Assembly (NCBI RefSeq): GCF_009720365.1
Contig: NZ_ML769315.1
Location: 279,621-343,620, forward strand
DNA: 64,000 nt
Direction: 5' to 3'
From: Catellatospora paridis
GTDB lineage: Bacteria > Actinomycetota > Actinomycetes > Mycobacteriales > Micromonosporaceae
Shown piece after piece: positions 1 through 8,756 of this stretch (position 1 is the stretch's first letter; each line of letters opens with the position of its first letter). The notes under the pieces were generated by a model. That model saw only the letters and a list, made by a program, of their open reading frames with translations. It did not search any database and was not told where the DNA came from. The translations under genes were made by a program, and so were the position numbers.

Positions 1-483
1 GGTCACCGCGGCGTACTCGGCGAAGCACGCCGCGGTGTCCCGGTCCCCCCAGCCGCCCCGCCCGTGGGACTGCAGCGCGAGCGGCAGGTCCCAGTGGTAG
101 AGCGTCACCATCGGCTCGATCCCGTGCGCCAGCAGCTCGTCCACCAGCCGGTCGTAGAAGTCCAGGCCGCGCACGTTGACCGGCCCGGTCCCGTCGGGCT
201 TGACCCGCGGCCAGGCGATGGAGAAGCGGTACGTGCCGACGCCCAGCTCGGCCATCAGCGCGACGTCCTCGCGGTAGCGCCGATAGTGGTCGCACGCGAC
301 GTCCCCGGTGTGTCCGGCGAAGACTCGGCCGTCCTTGCGCGCGAACGTGTCCCAGATGGACGGTCCCCGCCCGTCCTCGGCCGCGGCCCCCTCGATCTGG
401 TACGCCGCCGTGGCGGCCCCCCACCGGAACCCCTCCGGGAACCGCAACATCTCCGCCGATGCCTCTACCTGCACTGTGCTCAT
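1..483 (-). CDS. bglC: GH1 family beta-glucosidase, partial (3' part beyond left edge)
   Basis: Hydrolyses cellobiose or short beta-glucosides to glucose in the cytoplasm after import by the adjacent transporter. Only the N-terminal 161 codons are present. After a short leader the protein has the GH1 start [19 protein letters not shown] (about residues 14-32), then [21 protein letters not shown] and the strand [11 protein letters not shown], followed by [10 protein letters not shown]; all are hallmarks of the GH1 barrel. The catalytic Glu residues lie beyond the edge. The ATG at 483 overlaps the cebG stop codon by four bases (ATGA), so it is the last gene seen of a cebEFG-bglC operon, the same order as in Streptomyces. 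The name rests on this context. Confidence 0.93.
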   Translation of the reverse strand, partial: MSTVQVEASAEMLRFPEGFRWGAATAAYQIEGAAAEDGRGPSIWDTFARKDGRVFAGHTGDVACDHYRRYREDVALMAELGVGTYRFSIAWPRVKPDGTGPVNVRGLDFYDRLVDELLAHGIEPMVTLYHWDLPLALQSHGRGGWGDRDTAACFAEYAAVT

Positions 484-1292
484 CCCTTCACCGCTCCCTG
501 CATGATGCCGCCGATCAGCTGCTTGCCGAGCAGGCCGAACACGATGAGCAGCGGCAGTGTGGCCAGCATCGTCCCGGTCAGCGCCAGCGAGTAGTCCTGC
601 ACGTAGCCGGCCCGCAGCTGGGACAGCGCGACCTGGACCGTCTGGTTCTCCGGCGAGGCCAGCACGACCAGCGGCCAGAGGTAGTCGTTCCAGACGTTGA
701 GGAAGGTCAGCATGCCGAGCACGGCCGCGGCCGGACGGGCGACCGGCAGCACCACGTGCCAGAACAGCCGATGGGTGCCCGCGCCGTCGATGCGCCCGGC
801 CTCCAGCAGCTCGGTGGGCAGCGCCTCGGACAGGTACTGCGTCATGAAGAACACCCCGAACGCGTTGACCAGGGCCGGCACCGTCACCGCCAGCAGCGTG
901 TCGTGCCACTCCAGCTTGGTGATCAGCATGAACAGCGGGATGATGCCCAGCTGCATCGGCACCATCATGGTGCCGACGACGGCCAGCAGCAGCGCGGTGC
1001 GCCCCTTGAACCTCAGTTTGGCGAAGGCGAACCCGGCCAGCGTCGAGAACAGCACCACGGACGCGGTGTTGATGCCCGACACGATCAGCGAGTTGAGCAG
1101 CGCCTGGTCGAACGGCACGGTGTCGAAGACCCGCTTGATGTTCTCGATCAGGTTCGCGCCCGGCAGCACCGGCGGCGGCACGTGCGAGAGCGCGGAGTTG
1201 TCCTGGCTGGCCACCACCACGCTGAAGTACAGCGGGAACGCGGTCAGCATCAGCACCCCGGTCAGCGTCAGGTAGACGAGTCTGCGTGTCAT
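480..1292 (-). CDS. cebG: Cellobiose/cellotriose ABC transporter permease CebG
   Basis: Inner-membrane permease of a carbohydrate-uptake (CUT1) ABC importer, 270 residues with six predicted membrane segments. The EAA loop, which contacts the ATPase, is visible as [23 protein letters not shown] (centre near residue 187). Typical CUT1 features include the [12 protein letters not shown] segment. The ATG at 1292 overlaps the cebF stop by four bases, and its own stop overlaps the bglC start, so translation of the three genes is coupled. No ATPase gene is nearby; such actinobacterial operons use the shared ATPase MsiK encoded elsewhere (family knowledge). The substrate is inferred from operon order and the operators. 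Confidence 0.9.
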   Translation of the reverse strand: MTRRLVYLTLTGVLMLTAFPLYFSVVVASQDNSALSHVPPPVLPGANLIENIKRVFDTVPFDQALLNSLIVSGINTASVVLFSTLAGFAFAKLRFKGRTALLLAVVGTMMVPMQLGIIPLFMLITKLEWHDTLLAVTVPALVNAFGVFFMTQYLSEALPTELLEAGRIDGAGTHRLFWHVVLPVARPAAAVLGMLTFLNVWNDYLWPLVVLASPENQTVQVALSQLRAGYVQDYSLALTGTMLATLPLLIVFGLLGKQLIGGIMQGAVKG

Positions 1293-2200
1293 CGGGAGCT
1301 CCGGATCCGGCGCGTGATCAGGTAGTTGACGGCGGCGGCGAGCACGATCAGCCCGAACATCACCCAGGCGGTGGCCGAGGCGTAGCCGAACTCGAAGCCG
1401 CGGTTGAAGCCGTGCTCGTACATGTAGAGGGTCAGGGTCTGGAACTGCCGGTCCGGGCCGCCGATGATGCCGTTGGGCCCGCCCCCGGCGAACAGCTGCG
1501 GCTCGGCGAAGACCTGCAGGCCGTAGATGGTCGACACGATGACCACGAAGATGACGGTGGGCCGGATCGACGGGATGGTGATCTTCCGGAGCTGCTGGCC
1601 CGCGGTGGCGCCGTCGAGCGTCGCCGACTCGTACAGCTCTTTCGGCACCGCCTGCATCGCGGCCAGGAAGATCAGCGCGTTGTAGCCGGTCCAGCGCCAG
1701 GTGATCATCGCGGCGATGGCGACGTGCGAGGACGCGACACCAGCCTGCCAGTCGATACGGCCCAGGCCGAAGCTCTCCAGCAGCCAGTTGATCAGGCCGA
1801 AGTCGCGCCCGAACAGCTGGCTGAAGATGACCACGACCGCGACCACGCTGGTGACGTTCGGCAGCAGCAAACCCAGCCGCCACAGCGTCTTGGCCCGCAG
1901 CGGCCGGTTCACCAGGTGCGCCAGGATCAGCGCCAGGATCAGCTGCGGGATGGTGGACAGCGCCAGGATGGACAGGGTGTTGCGCAGGGCGTTCCAGAAG
2001 TACGGGTCGGCCAGCAGTGCGGAGTAGTTGCCCAGGCCGACGAAGCTGTGCTCGTCGGCCAGCAGGCTCCAGTCGTGCAGCGACACCCAGGCGGTGTAGC
2101 CGAGCGGGAACAGGCCGAAGACCGCGAAGAGGATGAAGAACGGCGAGATGTAGACGTACGGGGACAGAGACGTGTCCGCCTTGTAGAGCCAGGTGCGCAC
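1289..2200 (-). CDS. cebF: Cellobiose/cellotriose ABC transporter permease CebF
   Basis: First permease subunit of the importer, 303 residues, six predicted membrane segments, with a typical LacF/CebF N-terminus ([19 protein letters not shown]) and an EAA loop [21 protein letters not shown] around residues 195-215. The start is GTG at 2200, preceded by GGGGAG about ten bases upstream. The palindrome GGAGCGCTCC lies immediately 5' of this GTG and overlaps the ribosome-binding site; it is the core of the CebR operator. It lies 121 bases downstream of cebE, and that gap holds hairpins. It forms the membrane channel with CebG. Confidence 0.9.
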   Translation of the reverse strand: MRTWLYKADTSLSPYVYISPFFILFAVFGLFPLGYTAWVSLHDWSLLADEHSFVGLGNYSALLADPYFWNALRNTLSILALSTIPQLILALILAHLVNRPLRAKTLWRLGLLLPNVTSVVAVVVIFSQLFGRDFGLINWLLESFGLGRIDWQAGVASSHVAIAAMITWRWTGYNALIFLAAMQAVPKELYESATLDGATAGQQLRKITIPSIRPTVIFVVIVSTIYGLQVFAEPQLFAGGGPNGIIGGPDRQFQTLTLYMYEHGFNRGFEFGYASATAWVMFGLIVLAAAVNYLITRRIRSSR

Positions 2201-2212
2201 GGAGCGCTCCCC
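2199..2212. promoter_or_regulatory. Internal CebR-type operator at the cebF start
   Basis: ACGGAGCGCTCCCC matches 11 of 14 positions of the Streptomyces CebR operator TGGGAGCGCTCCCA (known consensus) including the whole ten-base core. It lies at the ribosome-binding site of cebF, so bound repressor could block read-through from cebE. Function is inferred. Confidence 0.5.
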
Positions 2213-2280
2213 TTCCCTGAAGGGCCCGGTGACCGGGCGGGCAACGGTGTGCGCCGCCCGGCCTCCGGAAGTCGGTGGAA

Positions 2281-2315
2281 CACCGGGCCGACCGATCGCG
2301 CCGGCCGGCCCGGTG
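2281..2315 (-). terminator. Attenuator-like hairpin after cebE
   Basis: CACCGGGCCGACC (2281-2293) pairs with GGCCGGCCCGGTG (2303-2315) with one mismatch and a nine-base loop, six bases after the cebE stop codon. There is no T-tract. A second smaller hairpin, GCCCGGT with ACCGGGC, lies at about 2222-2237. Hairpins between binding-protein and permease genes commonly give excess binding protein by partial termination or by protecting the upstream mRNA (general knowledge). A similar hairpin lies at 44685-44724 in the other sugar operon. Confidence 0.6.
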
Positions 2316-2321
2316 GGAGCG

Positions 2322-3590
2322 TCAGCCGAGTTTGGCCACGTCGGACAGGACCTGCTTCCAGGCGTCGTCCGGGGACTGCTTGTTCTGCTCGATGCGGCCC
2401 AGCCCGGCGCCGATCGTGTTGAACACGTCGCCCTGCTTCGGGCCCTGGTGCTGCGGCTGGACCGCCTGCGCCGAGGCCGTGAAGATCTTGCCGAGCGGCG
2501 CGTTGTTGAAGAACGGCTTGCTGAACCCGGTCAGGTCCGGGTCGGTGTACAGCGACGGGGCCGACGGGAAGTTCCCGGTCGCCTTGAAGATCTTCTTCTG
2601 CTGCTCCGGCGCGGTCAGCCACTTGATCAGGTCGTACGCCGCCTGCGCGTTCTTGCCCTGCTTGGGCAGCGCGAGGTGCGAGCCGCCCATGCTGCCCGCG
2701 CCACCGGGCACCGCGGCGATGTCCCACTTGCCGGCCGCGTCCTTGGCGTTGGTCTCGATGTACGCCGTCATCCACGCCGGGCACACGATGGTCGCGAAGG
2801 TGCCCTTGCCGAACGCCGCGCTCCACTCCGGCGTCCAGGCCGCCAGCTTCGCGGACTGGCCGGAGGCGATCGCGTCGACGGTGAGGTCCCAGGCCTTCCT
2901 CACGGACGCGTTGCTGTCCACGATGAGCTTGTCCGCGTCGTCGTACACGCCGGTCGGGGCCTGCTCGACCATGGCCCGGAACATGTTGCCCGAGGCCTCC
3001 ATGAAGTACGACTTCGGCGCGGCGGCCTTGTACTTCTTGCCGGTGGCGACGTACTCGTCCCAGGTCGGCCACAGCTTGGACACCACGTCACGGTCGGTGG
3101 GCAGGCCCGCCGCCTTGAACAGGTCGGTGCGGTAGCACATGGCCATGCCGCCGACGTCGGTGCCGAGGCCGATCAGCGTCTTCTTGTCGGTCGACAGGCC
3201 CTGCTGCCATTTCCACGGCAGCCACTGGCTCTCCAGCGACCCGGCGCCCAGGTCGAGCAGGTTGTGGAAGCGGTTCGGGGTGGCCGTGAAGCTGGACAGG
3301 TAGCCGATCTCCACGGCCTCGATGTCGGCCGCGCCGCTGCCGGTGGCCAGGTGCGAGATCAGGCTCTGGTGGTGCGCGGCGTAGTCGGAGATCCGCTCCT
3401 TGACGGTGATGTTCGGGTGCGCCTTGGAGTACTCCTCGTAGAGCGGCTTGAAGCCGAAGTCGCCGAAGAGCGCGACGTTCAAAGTGATCTTCTCGTTGCC
3501 GGTGGGCTGTTCGTCCGAACCGCATGCAGCGGTCGCCAGCAGTCCGGTCACCATGATCGGGACCAGCAGGCGGCGCGTCCAGGCACGCAT
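2322..3590 (-). CDS. cebE: Cellobiose/cellotriose-binding lipoprotein CebE
   Basis: Extracytoplasmic solute-binding protein (family 1), 422 residues, that captures cello-oligosaccharides for CebFG. The N-terminus is a lipoprotein signal peptide with lipobox ending LATAAC, giving lipidated Cys23. The mature part shows the family-1 fold motifs, for example KITLNVALFGDFGFKPLYEEY and AYDLIKWLTAPEQQKKIF near the C-terminal third. The ATG at 3590 is preceded by the strong ribosome-binding site AAGGAGG. It is the first gene of the operon, transcribed from a TTGACA promoter with an operator at the start site, divergent from cebR. Substrate assignment rests on the operator match and gene order. Confidence 0.92.
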   Translation of the reverse strand: MRAWTRRLLVPIMVTGLLATAACGSDEQPTGNEKITLNVALFGDFGFKPLYEEYSKAHPNITVKERISDYAAHHQSLISHLATGSGAADIEAVEIGYLSSFTATPNRFHNLLDLGAGSLESQWLPWKWQQGLSTDKKTLIGLGTDVGGMAMCYRTDLFKAAGLPTDRDVVSKLWPTWDEYVATGKKYKAAAPKSYFMEASGNMFRAMVEQAPTGVYDDADKLIVDSNASVRKAWDLTVDAIASGQSAKLAAWTPEWSAAFGKGTFATIVCPAWMTAYIETNAKDAAGKWDIAAVPGGAGSMGGSHLALPKQGKNAQAAYDLIKWLTAPEQQKKIFKATGNFPSAPSLYTDPDLTGFSKPFFNNAPLGKIFTASAQAVQPQHQGPKQGDVFNTIGAGLGRIEQNKQSPDDAWKQVLSDVAKLG

Positions 3591-3656
3591 GACGACCCTC
3601 CTTGGGGGTGTCAGTAGGAACCCGGCCGCTCATCAGGGCAATTCGCGGCCGGGTTG

Positions 3657-3705
3657 AGAGAGCGCTCTCACAGCAGAGAATGAAGTCGGACCCCTGCGCT
3701 GTCAA
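3657..3705 (-). promoter_or_regulatory. cebE promoter with CebR-type operator
   Basis: On the minus strand TTGACA (3705-3700), a 17-base spacer and CATTCT (3682-3677) form a strong vegetative promoter. The palindrome AGAGAGCGCTCTCA (3657-3670) falls on the predicted start site. It resembles the CebR consensus TGGGAGCGCTCCCA with G-to-A changes in both arms, so repressor there would block transcription until cellobiose is present. Confidence 0.8.
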
Positions 3706-3734
3706 GGGTCTATGACCGGCTCGTTTCTGAGCTG

Positions 3735-3802
3735 TGCAAACGCTCTCATCCTGAAAGCGCTCTCACGTGCGGCTTCGTGCCGTAACGCGAAAGGGGTAAG
3801 GT
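3735..3802 (+). promoter_or_regulatory. cebR promoter with two operator copies
   Basis: TTCGTG (3774-3779), 17 bases and TAAGGT (3797-3802) form a likely cebR promoter. Upstream lie TGAAAGCGCTCTCA (3752-3765), a good palindrome, and TGCAAACGCTCTCA (3735-3748), whose right half is intact. With the site at 3657-3670 this gives three operators in the divergent region, suggesting autoregulation. Confidence 0.65.
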
Positions 3803-3875
3803 CACCTTCGCCGGAGTGTGGTCCGGCACAGGTCGGCGGCACCTACGCCGGCGAGGCGCGCAGCGAGGAGTCCGC

Positions 3876-4886
3876 ATGAGCCAGGCACACGAGCGGCCGA
3901 CGCTGGAGGCCGTGGCGCGCCTTGCCGGAGTCTCCCGCGCCACCGTGTCGCGGGTGGTCAACGGCTCGCCCAAGGTCGCCGAGCCGATCCGCAGCGCGGT
4001 GCGCCGCGCCGTCGAGGAGCTGGGCTACATCCCCAACGCCGCCGCCCGCAGCCTGGTCACCCAGCGCACCGACTCGATCGCGCTGGTCCTGCCGGAGAGC
4101 GCCAGCCGCGTCTTCTCCGACGACCCGTTCTTCCCGAGCATCATCCACGGCGTCAGCCAGGAACTCGACGCGGCCGACAAACAGCTCGTGCTGATGATGA
4201 CCAACACCGTCGCGGGGTACGAGCGCGTCGAGCGCTACACCACCGCCCGCCACGTGGACGGGGTGCTGTTCGCCTCGACGCACGGCGTCGACCCGCTGCC
4301 CGGCCAGCTCGCCCGGCTCGGCGTCCCGGTCGTGGTCACCGGCCGCCCGCTGGGCCGCTCCGCGGTCCCCTACGTCGACGTCGACCACGTCGGCGGGGTG
4401 CGCGCCGCGGTGCGGCACCTGCTGGAGACCGGCCACTCCCGCATCGCCACCATCGCCGGGCCGCAGGACATGGTCGCCGGCATCGACCGGCTCGCCGGAT
4501 ACCGGGCCGAGCTGCGCGGGTCGGACCGGCGCTCGATCGTGGCGGTCGGCGACTTCACCCGCGAGTCCGGCGCGACCGCGATGCGCCAGCTGCTGGAGGA
4601 CGATCCGCTGCTCGACGCGGTCTTCGTGGCCTCGGACCTGATGGCGCACGGGGCCATCACCACGCTGCGCGAGCTGGGCCGGCGCATCCCCGAGGACGTC
4701 GCCGTGGTCGGCTTCGACGACTTCGACATCTCCCGCTACACCGACCCGCCGCTGACCACCGTCCGGCAGCCGATCCTGGAGCTGGGCCGGGAGCTGGCCC
4801 GCCAGCTGCTGCGGGTCATCGCGGGCGAGGAGGTCCCGGCGGCCGTGGTCCTGCCGACCGAACTCGTGGTACGCGCATCAGCCTGA
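3876..4886 (+). CDS. cebR: LacI-family repressor of the cellobiose operon, CebR
   Basis: A 336-residue LacI/GalR regulator. Residues 7-30 are the helix-turn-helix (PTLEAVARLAGVSRATVSRV), followed by the hinge helix PNAAARSLVTQRT and a periplasmic-binding-type sensor domain ending with DDFDISRYTDPPLTTVRQP, the usual effector-domain signature. The ATG at 3876 was chosen over an upstream in-frame start because GAGGAG lies seven bases before it. It is transcribed away from cebE and lies next to CebR-type operators, matching the Streptomyces arrangement in which cellobiose releases CebR from TGGGAGCGCTCCCA sites. Confidence 0.9.
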   Translation: MSQAHERPTLEAVARLAGVSRATVSRVVNGSPKVAEPIRSAVRRAVEELGYIPNAAARSLVTQRTDSIALVLPESASRVFSDDPFFPSIIHGVSQELDAADKQLVLMMTNTVAGYERVERYTTARHVDGVLFASTHGVDPLPGQLARLGVPVVVTGRPLGRSAVPYVDVDHVGGVRAAVRHLLETGHSRIATIAGPQDMVAGIDRLAGYRAELRGSDRRSIVAVGDFTRESGATAMRQLLEDDPLLDAVFVASDLMAHGAITTLRELGRRIPEDVAVVGFDDFDISRYTDPPLTTVRQPILELGRELARQLLRVIAGEEVPAAVVLPTELVVRASA

Positions 4887-4909
4887 CCGGATTCGGATAT
4901 ACAGGACTC

Positions 4910-6259
4910 ATGGCTGAAGAAGTGGACGTCATCGTTCTCGGCATGGGCGTCGGCGGCGAGGAGGTCGGCGGCCGGCTGGCCGACGCCGGGCTGAGCGTGG
5001 TCGGCATCGAGAACCGGCTCGTCGGCGGCGAGTGCCCGTACTGGGGCTGCGTCCCGAGCAAGATGATGATCCGGGGGGCCGACCTGCTCGCCGAGGGCCG
5101 CCGGATCAACGGCATGGCGGGCTCCGCCGAGGTCTTCCCCGACTGGGCGCCCATCGCCAAGCGCATCCGCGAGGAGGCCACCGACTTCTGGGACGACAAG
5201 GTCGCCGTCGACCGGTTCGTCAAGCGCGGCGGCCGGTTCGTCCGCGGCACCGGCCGGCTGGCCGGCCCGAAGACGGTCGAGGTCGACGGGCAGACGTACA
5301 CCGCGCGCAAGGGTGTGGTGCTCGGGACCGGGACCAAGGCCGCGATCCCGCCGATCCCCGGGCTGGCCGAGACCGACTTCTGGACCAACAAGGAGGCCAT
5401 CGAGGTCGAGGAGCTGCCCGCGTCGCTGACCGTGCTCGGCGGCGGCGCGATCGGCCTGGAACTGGCCCAGATGTTCCAGCGCTTCGGGGTGCGGGTCACC
5501 GTCGTGGAGGCGATGGACCGGCTGATGTCGTTCGAGGAACCCGAGTCGTCCGAGCTGATCACCGAGGTGTTCCGGCGCGAGGGCGTCACCGTGCACACCG
5601 GGTGCCGGGCCGACCGGATCGACGGCATGACCGTACACCTCGCCGACGGCCGGGAGTTCACCTCGGAGAAGCTGCTCGTCGCCACCGGGCGCACCGCCGA
5701 CCTGCACAAGCTCGGCCTGGACACGGTCGGCCTGGACCCGGCCGCGAAGGCGATCGCCGTGGACGGCCGCATGCGGGCCGCCGACGGGCTGTGGGCCGTC
5801 GGCGACTGCACCGGCCACGGCGCGTTCACGCACATCGCGATGTACCAGGCGGCCATCGCGATCCGCGACATCCTCGGGCAGGAGGGGCCGCCCGCCGACT
5901 ACCGGGCGCACCCCCGGGTCACCTTCACCGACCCCGAGATCGGCTCGGTCGGCCTGACCGAGGAGGCTGCCCGGCACCAGGGCATCCACGTGCAGACGGC
6001 GTACACGAAGCTGCCCGAGGCGACCCGCGGCTGGATCCACAAGGCGGGCAACGACGGGTTCATCAAACTCGTCGCCGACCGGGACCGGGACGTGCTGGTC
6101 GGCGCGACCTCGGCCGGGCCGACCGGCGGCGAGGTGCTCAGCGCACTGGTCGTCGCGGTGCACGCGCAGGTCCCGGTGCACATGCTGCAGCACATGATCT
6201 ACGCGTACCCGACCTTCCACCGCGCCATCGAGGCGGCCGTGCAGCAGCTCGAGGTCTAG
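4910..6259 (+). CDS. FAD-dependent pyridine nucleotide-disulfide oxidoreductase
   Basis: A 449-residue flavoprotein of the lipoamide dehydrogenase/mercuric reductase family. Seen in order: the FAD Rossmann motif VIVLGMGVGGEEVG (residues 8-21), the redox-active disulfide Cys42/Cys47 in GGECPYWGCVPSK, the NAD(P)H motif LGGGAIGLELAQMFQ (about residues 178-192), the FAD motif GLWAVGDCTG, and the dimerisation domain from about residue 330. The C-terminal segment reads YAYPTFHRAI, so the base His of lipoamide dehydrogenases (HPT) is Tyr here; that argues against a true lipoamide dehydrogenase and for a quinone or small-disulfide reductase. It lies 23 bases after cebR. TATACA sits at -12 to -7 of the ATG, so the transcript may be leaderless. 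Confidence 0.85.
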   Translation: MAEEVDVIVLGMGVGGEEVGGRLADAGLSVVGIENRLVGGECPYWGCVPSKMMIRGADLLAEGRRINGMAGSAEVFPDWAPIAKRIREEATDFWDDKVAVDRFVKRGGRFVRGTGRLAGPKTVEVDGQTYTARKGVVLGTGTKAAIPPIPGLAETDFWTNKEAIEVEELPASLTVLGGGAIGLELAQMFQRFGVRVTVVEAMDRLMSFEEPESSELITEVFRREGVTVHTGCRADRIDGMTVHLADGREFTSEKLLVATGRTADLHKLGLDTVGLDPAAKAIAVDGRMRAADGLWAVGDCTGHGAFTHIAMYQAAIAIRDILGQEGPPADYRAHPRVTFTDPEIGSVGLTEEAARHQGIHVQTAYTKLPEATRGWIHKAGNDGFIKLVADRDRDVLVGATSAGPTGGEVLSALVVAVHAQVPVHMLQHMIYAYPTFHRAIEAAVQQLEV

Positions 6260-6270
6260 GGCAGACTGCG

Positions 6271-6343
6271 GCACGAGCGAGCGCCGGCGAGCGAATCATG
6301 GACCCAGCGGACATGACTGCGACGAGCGAAGCGAGGAGCAGGC
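6271..6343 (+). repeat. GAGCGAGCG leader repeat, copy 1
   Basis: The 73 bases before the next start codon begin with GAGCGAGCGCCGGCGAGCG then AATCAT, and end with GACGAGCGAAGCGAGGAGCAG just before ATG. The same two blocks in the same order precede the ATG at 29178. The 3' block supplies the ribosome-binding site (GAGGAG), so the element may be a mobile or duplicated 5' leader. Confidence 0.7.
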
Positions 6344-6748
6344 ATGCGACAGCTGGTCGTCCGGATCGGACTGGCGGGCGCGGCGGTGGTGCACCTGTGG
6401 TGGGGCCTGTGGGCGTACGCCGCCCCGCTGAACTTCTTCAGCACGTTCCCCGGCTTCGGGCAGCGCTGGACGGCCGGCTACCCGCCGTACAACGAGCACC
6501 TCGTGGTGGACCTCGGGGCGACCTTCCTCACCCTCGGCGTGCTGCTGGCGGTGCCCGCGGTGCGCTACCGCAGGGCCGTCGCCCGGCTGGCGCTGGCCGG
6601 CGCGACCATCTTCGGCACGCTGCACCTGGCGTTCCACGCCGGCCACCGCGGCGTCCTCAGCGGCCCGGACTGGACCGCCGGCCTCGTCCCGCTCGTGGTG
6701 GGCGTGCTGCTGCCGGTGGCGCTGTGGGTCGCCGCCCCGCCGGACTGA
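6344..6748 (+). CDS. Small integral membrane protein of unknown function
   Basis: 134 residues with about four hydrophobic segments (residues 5-27, 52-72, 78-98 and 110-130) joined by short charged loops. The first loop is aromatic and polar (FFSTFPGFGQRWTAGYPPY). His residues are clustered in and near the third segment (LHLAFHAGHRG), which could bind metal or haem, but this is speculative. No family was recognised with certainty; it resembles small DoxX-like or DUF-type membrane proteins in size. The ATG at 6344 has GAGGAG nine to twelve bases upstream, provided by the leader repeat. It converges with the ABC exporter gene, whose stop lies seven bases away. Confidence 0.75.
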   Translation: MRQLVVRIGLAGAAVVHLWWGLWAYAAPLNFFSTFPGFGQRWTAGYPPYNEHLVVDLGATFLTLGVLLAVPAVRYRRAVARLALAGATIFGTLHLAFHAGHRGVLSGPDWTAGLVPLVVGVLLPVALWVAAPPD

Positions 6749-6754
6749 GCCGGT

Positions 6755-8521
6755 TCAGGCGAGCTGGGCGGACTGCAGGCGGGCGTACGCGCCGCGGCGG
6801 TCGAGCAGCTCGTCGTGCGGACCGATCTCCTCGATGCGGCCGTCGCGCATCACGATGATGCGGTCGGCGTTGCGGATCGTGGAGAGCCGGTGCGCGACGA
6901 CGAAGACGGTGCGCCCGGTGACCAGCCGCTCCATCGCCTGCTGGATCAGCGCCTCGGAGTGGGTGTCCAGCGCGGAGGTGGCCTCGTCGAGGATCAGCAC
7001 GCGCGGGTCGCGGATCAGCGCCCGCGCGATGGCCAGCCGCTGGCGCTGACCGCCGGACAGCCGCGCGCCCCGCTCCCCCACCACCGTGTCCAGGCCGTCG
7101 GTGAGCTGGTCCACGAAGTCCAGCGCGTTCGCGTCGGCCAGCGCCCGGCGCACCCGCTCCAGCGGCACGTCGGCCATGCCGTACGTGACGTTGTCGAAGA
7201 TGCTGCCCTCGAACAGGATCGGCTCCTGCGGCACCACCGACACGAAGCGCCGGAAGGTGCGCAGGTCCAGCGTCTCCATGTCGCGGCCGTCGAGCAGGAT
7301 GCGGCCCGAGGTCGGCCGCAGGAAGCCGATGACCAGGTTCAGGATGGTGGACTTGCCCGCGCCCGACGGGCCGACCAGCGCGATGCGCTCACCCGGCGCG
7401 ACGTCGAGGTCGAAGTCGCGCACGGCGCTGCCTGCCGCGCCGTCGTACGCGAAACCCACGCCCTCGAACCGCACCCCGCCGCGCACCTCGTCGACCCGCT
7501 GCTTGCCCGCGTTGACCTCCAGGTCGGGGGCCTGCAGCAGTTCGCCCGCGGAGCGCACCGACTCCAGCCCCTTGACGAAGATCGGCCCGAGGCTCATCAG
7601 CGTCATCACCGAACCGGTCAGCGTGGTGAAGTACGCGCTGAGCATCACCACGTCGCCCTCGGTGATCGGGACCCAGCCGTAGTACGCGACCAGCGCCGAA
7701 CCGGCCAGGCAGGCCACGCTCAGCACCTGCATCTGGGTCCACGCCAGCGCGCCGAAGCGGCCGTTGAGCAGGTCCAGTCGCAGGCCCGCGCGCAGTACGC
7801 GGTCCAGCGAGCCGTCGACGCGGCGCAGCGCGTCGCGCTCCAGGCCGTGTGCCCGGGTGATCGGGATCAGCGTGGTCATCTCGGCGACCCGCGACGACAG
7901 CCGCTCGACCTCGCGGCGGAACGACTCGTTGTCGGTGCGCATCCGGTTGCGCAGCTTCATCACCAGGAACGCCGCGCAGGGCACCAGCACCAGGAACACC
8001 GGCAGGAACAGCGGGACCCGCAGCGCGATCACGACGGCCCCGCCGAGCAGCATCATCAGCGCGCCCACGCCGACGTCGCCGGCCTGCTGCACCATCTGCT
8101 CGATGGCCTCGACGTCGCGGATCACCTTCGACTGCAGCACCGCGGCCGACGAGCGGGAGTGGTAGCCGATGGACAGCTCCTGCATGCGGCGGCACAGGGC
8201 CGAACGCAGGCGGGTGCCCATGCGGCGGACGGAGCCGCTGTGGTTGCGTACGAACAGGACGTGGAACGGGTAGTTGAGGCTCAGGCAGGCGACCATCAGG
8301 CCCGCGTTCCACCACAGCTGCTCGACGGGCTTGTGCCGCACCACGACGTCGATGACGTTCGCGGTGACCAGGGGCAGCAGCCAGGTCGGGCTGTGCTTGA
8401 CGGCGAACGCCAGCACCCCGACCAGCAGCCGCCATCGGTCCTCGCGCAGCAGGTAGGCGACGGTGCGCACCGGGTGCTCGCCGTGGTAGCGGTGGTCAAG
8501 GGGGTGCTGCGCCAGCGCCAT
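6755..8521 (-). CDS. ABC transporter, fused permease and ATPase (MsbA/MDR type)
   Basis: A 588-residue half-transporter, probably a homodimeric exporter of lipid, peptide or drug. Residues 30-330 are the six-helix type I exporter membrane domain; 350-588 are the ATPase with Walker A GPSGAGKST (Lys390), the Q-loop VVPQEPILFEGSIFDN, signature [15 protein letters not shown], Walker B VLILDEATSALD and the switch His in VVAHRLSTI. The start ATG at 8521 has AGGAA seven bases upstream; an in-frame upstream start at 8572 lacks that support. The substrate cannot be read from the sequence. Confidence 0.9.
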   Translation of the reverse strand: MALAQHPLDHRYHGEHPVRTVAYLLREDRWRLLVGVLAFAVKHSPTWLLPLVTANVIDVVVRHKPVEQLWWNAGLMVACLSLNYPFHVLFVRNHSGSVRRMGTRLRSALCRRMQELSIGYHSRSSAAVLQSKVIRDVEAIEQMVQQAGDVGVGALMMLLGGAVVIALRVPLFLPVFLVLVPCAAFLVMKLRNRMRTDNESFRREVERLSSRVAEMTTLIPITRAHGLERDALRRVDGSLDRVLRAGLRLDLLNGRFGALAWTQMQVLSVACLAGSALVAYYGWVPITEGDVVMLSAYFTTLTGSVMTLMSLGPIFVKGLESVRSAGELLQAPDLEVNAGKQRVDEVRGGVRFEGVGFAYDGAAGSAVRDFDLDVAPGERIALVGPSGAGKSTILNLVIGFLRPTSGRILLDGRDMETLDLRTFRRFVSVVPQEPILFEGSIFDNVTYGMADVPLERVRRALADANALDFVDQLTDGLDTVVGERGARLSGGQRQRLAIARALIRDPRVLILDEATSALDTHSEALIQQAMERLVTGRTVFVVAHRLSTIRNADRIIVMRDGRIEEIGPHDELLDRRGAYARLQSAQLA

Positions 8522-8706
8522 GTCGTTTCCTGCCTCGCCGGGCGGCCCGCGTGCGAGGGGGTCCGTCGGCACGGCGCGCAGCCCTTCGCCGTCGAAGTCC
8601 AGGCCCGAGCCTAGGCGAGATCACCCGGCCGGGCCAAGACGGCCTGCGTCACGCCGCCCGCCGCCCGCCGCGCGCCTGCCCTGCTGAGCCACCATGGCGC
8701 GTCAAT

Positions 8707-8748
8707 AAGGGCACCTTCTACAACGCATAGCGATGTGAAGGTGCCCTT
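8707..8748. repeat. AAGGGCACCTTC inverted repeat, copy 1 (loop type a)
   Basis: AAGGGCACCTTC (8707-8718) and GAAGGTGCCCTT (8737-8748) are perfect 12-base arms around an 18-base loop containing ACAACGCATAGC. It lies just after the peroxiredoxin stop codon and is likely its transcription terminator. It belongs to a family with copies at 12295, 32163 and 46698 and a fragment at 11125. Confidence 0.9.
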
Positions 8749-8756
8749 CCTTGTGT

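Noticed and set aside
3818-4909. A possible fusion of the flavoprotein with an N-terminal extension across cebR
   Set aside because: The in-frame upstream sequence is low-complexity Arg/Pro/Ala and overlaps cebR in another frame; the FAD motif starts eight residues after ATG 4910.
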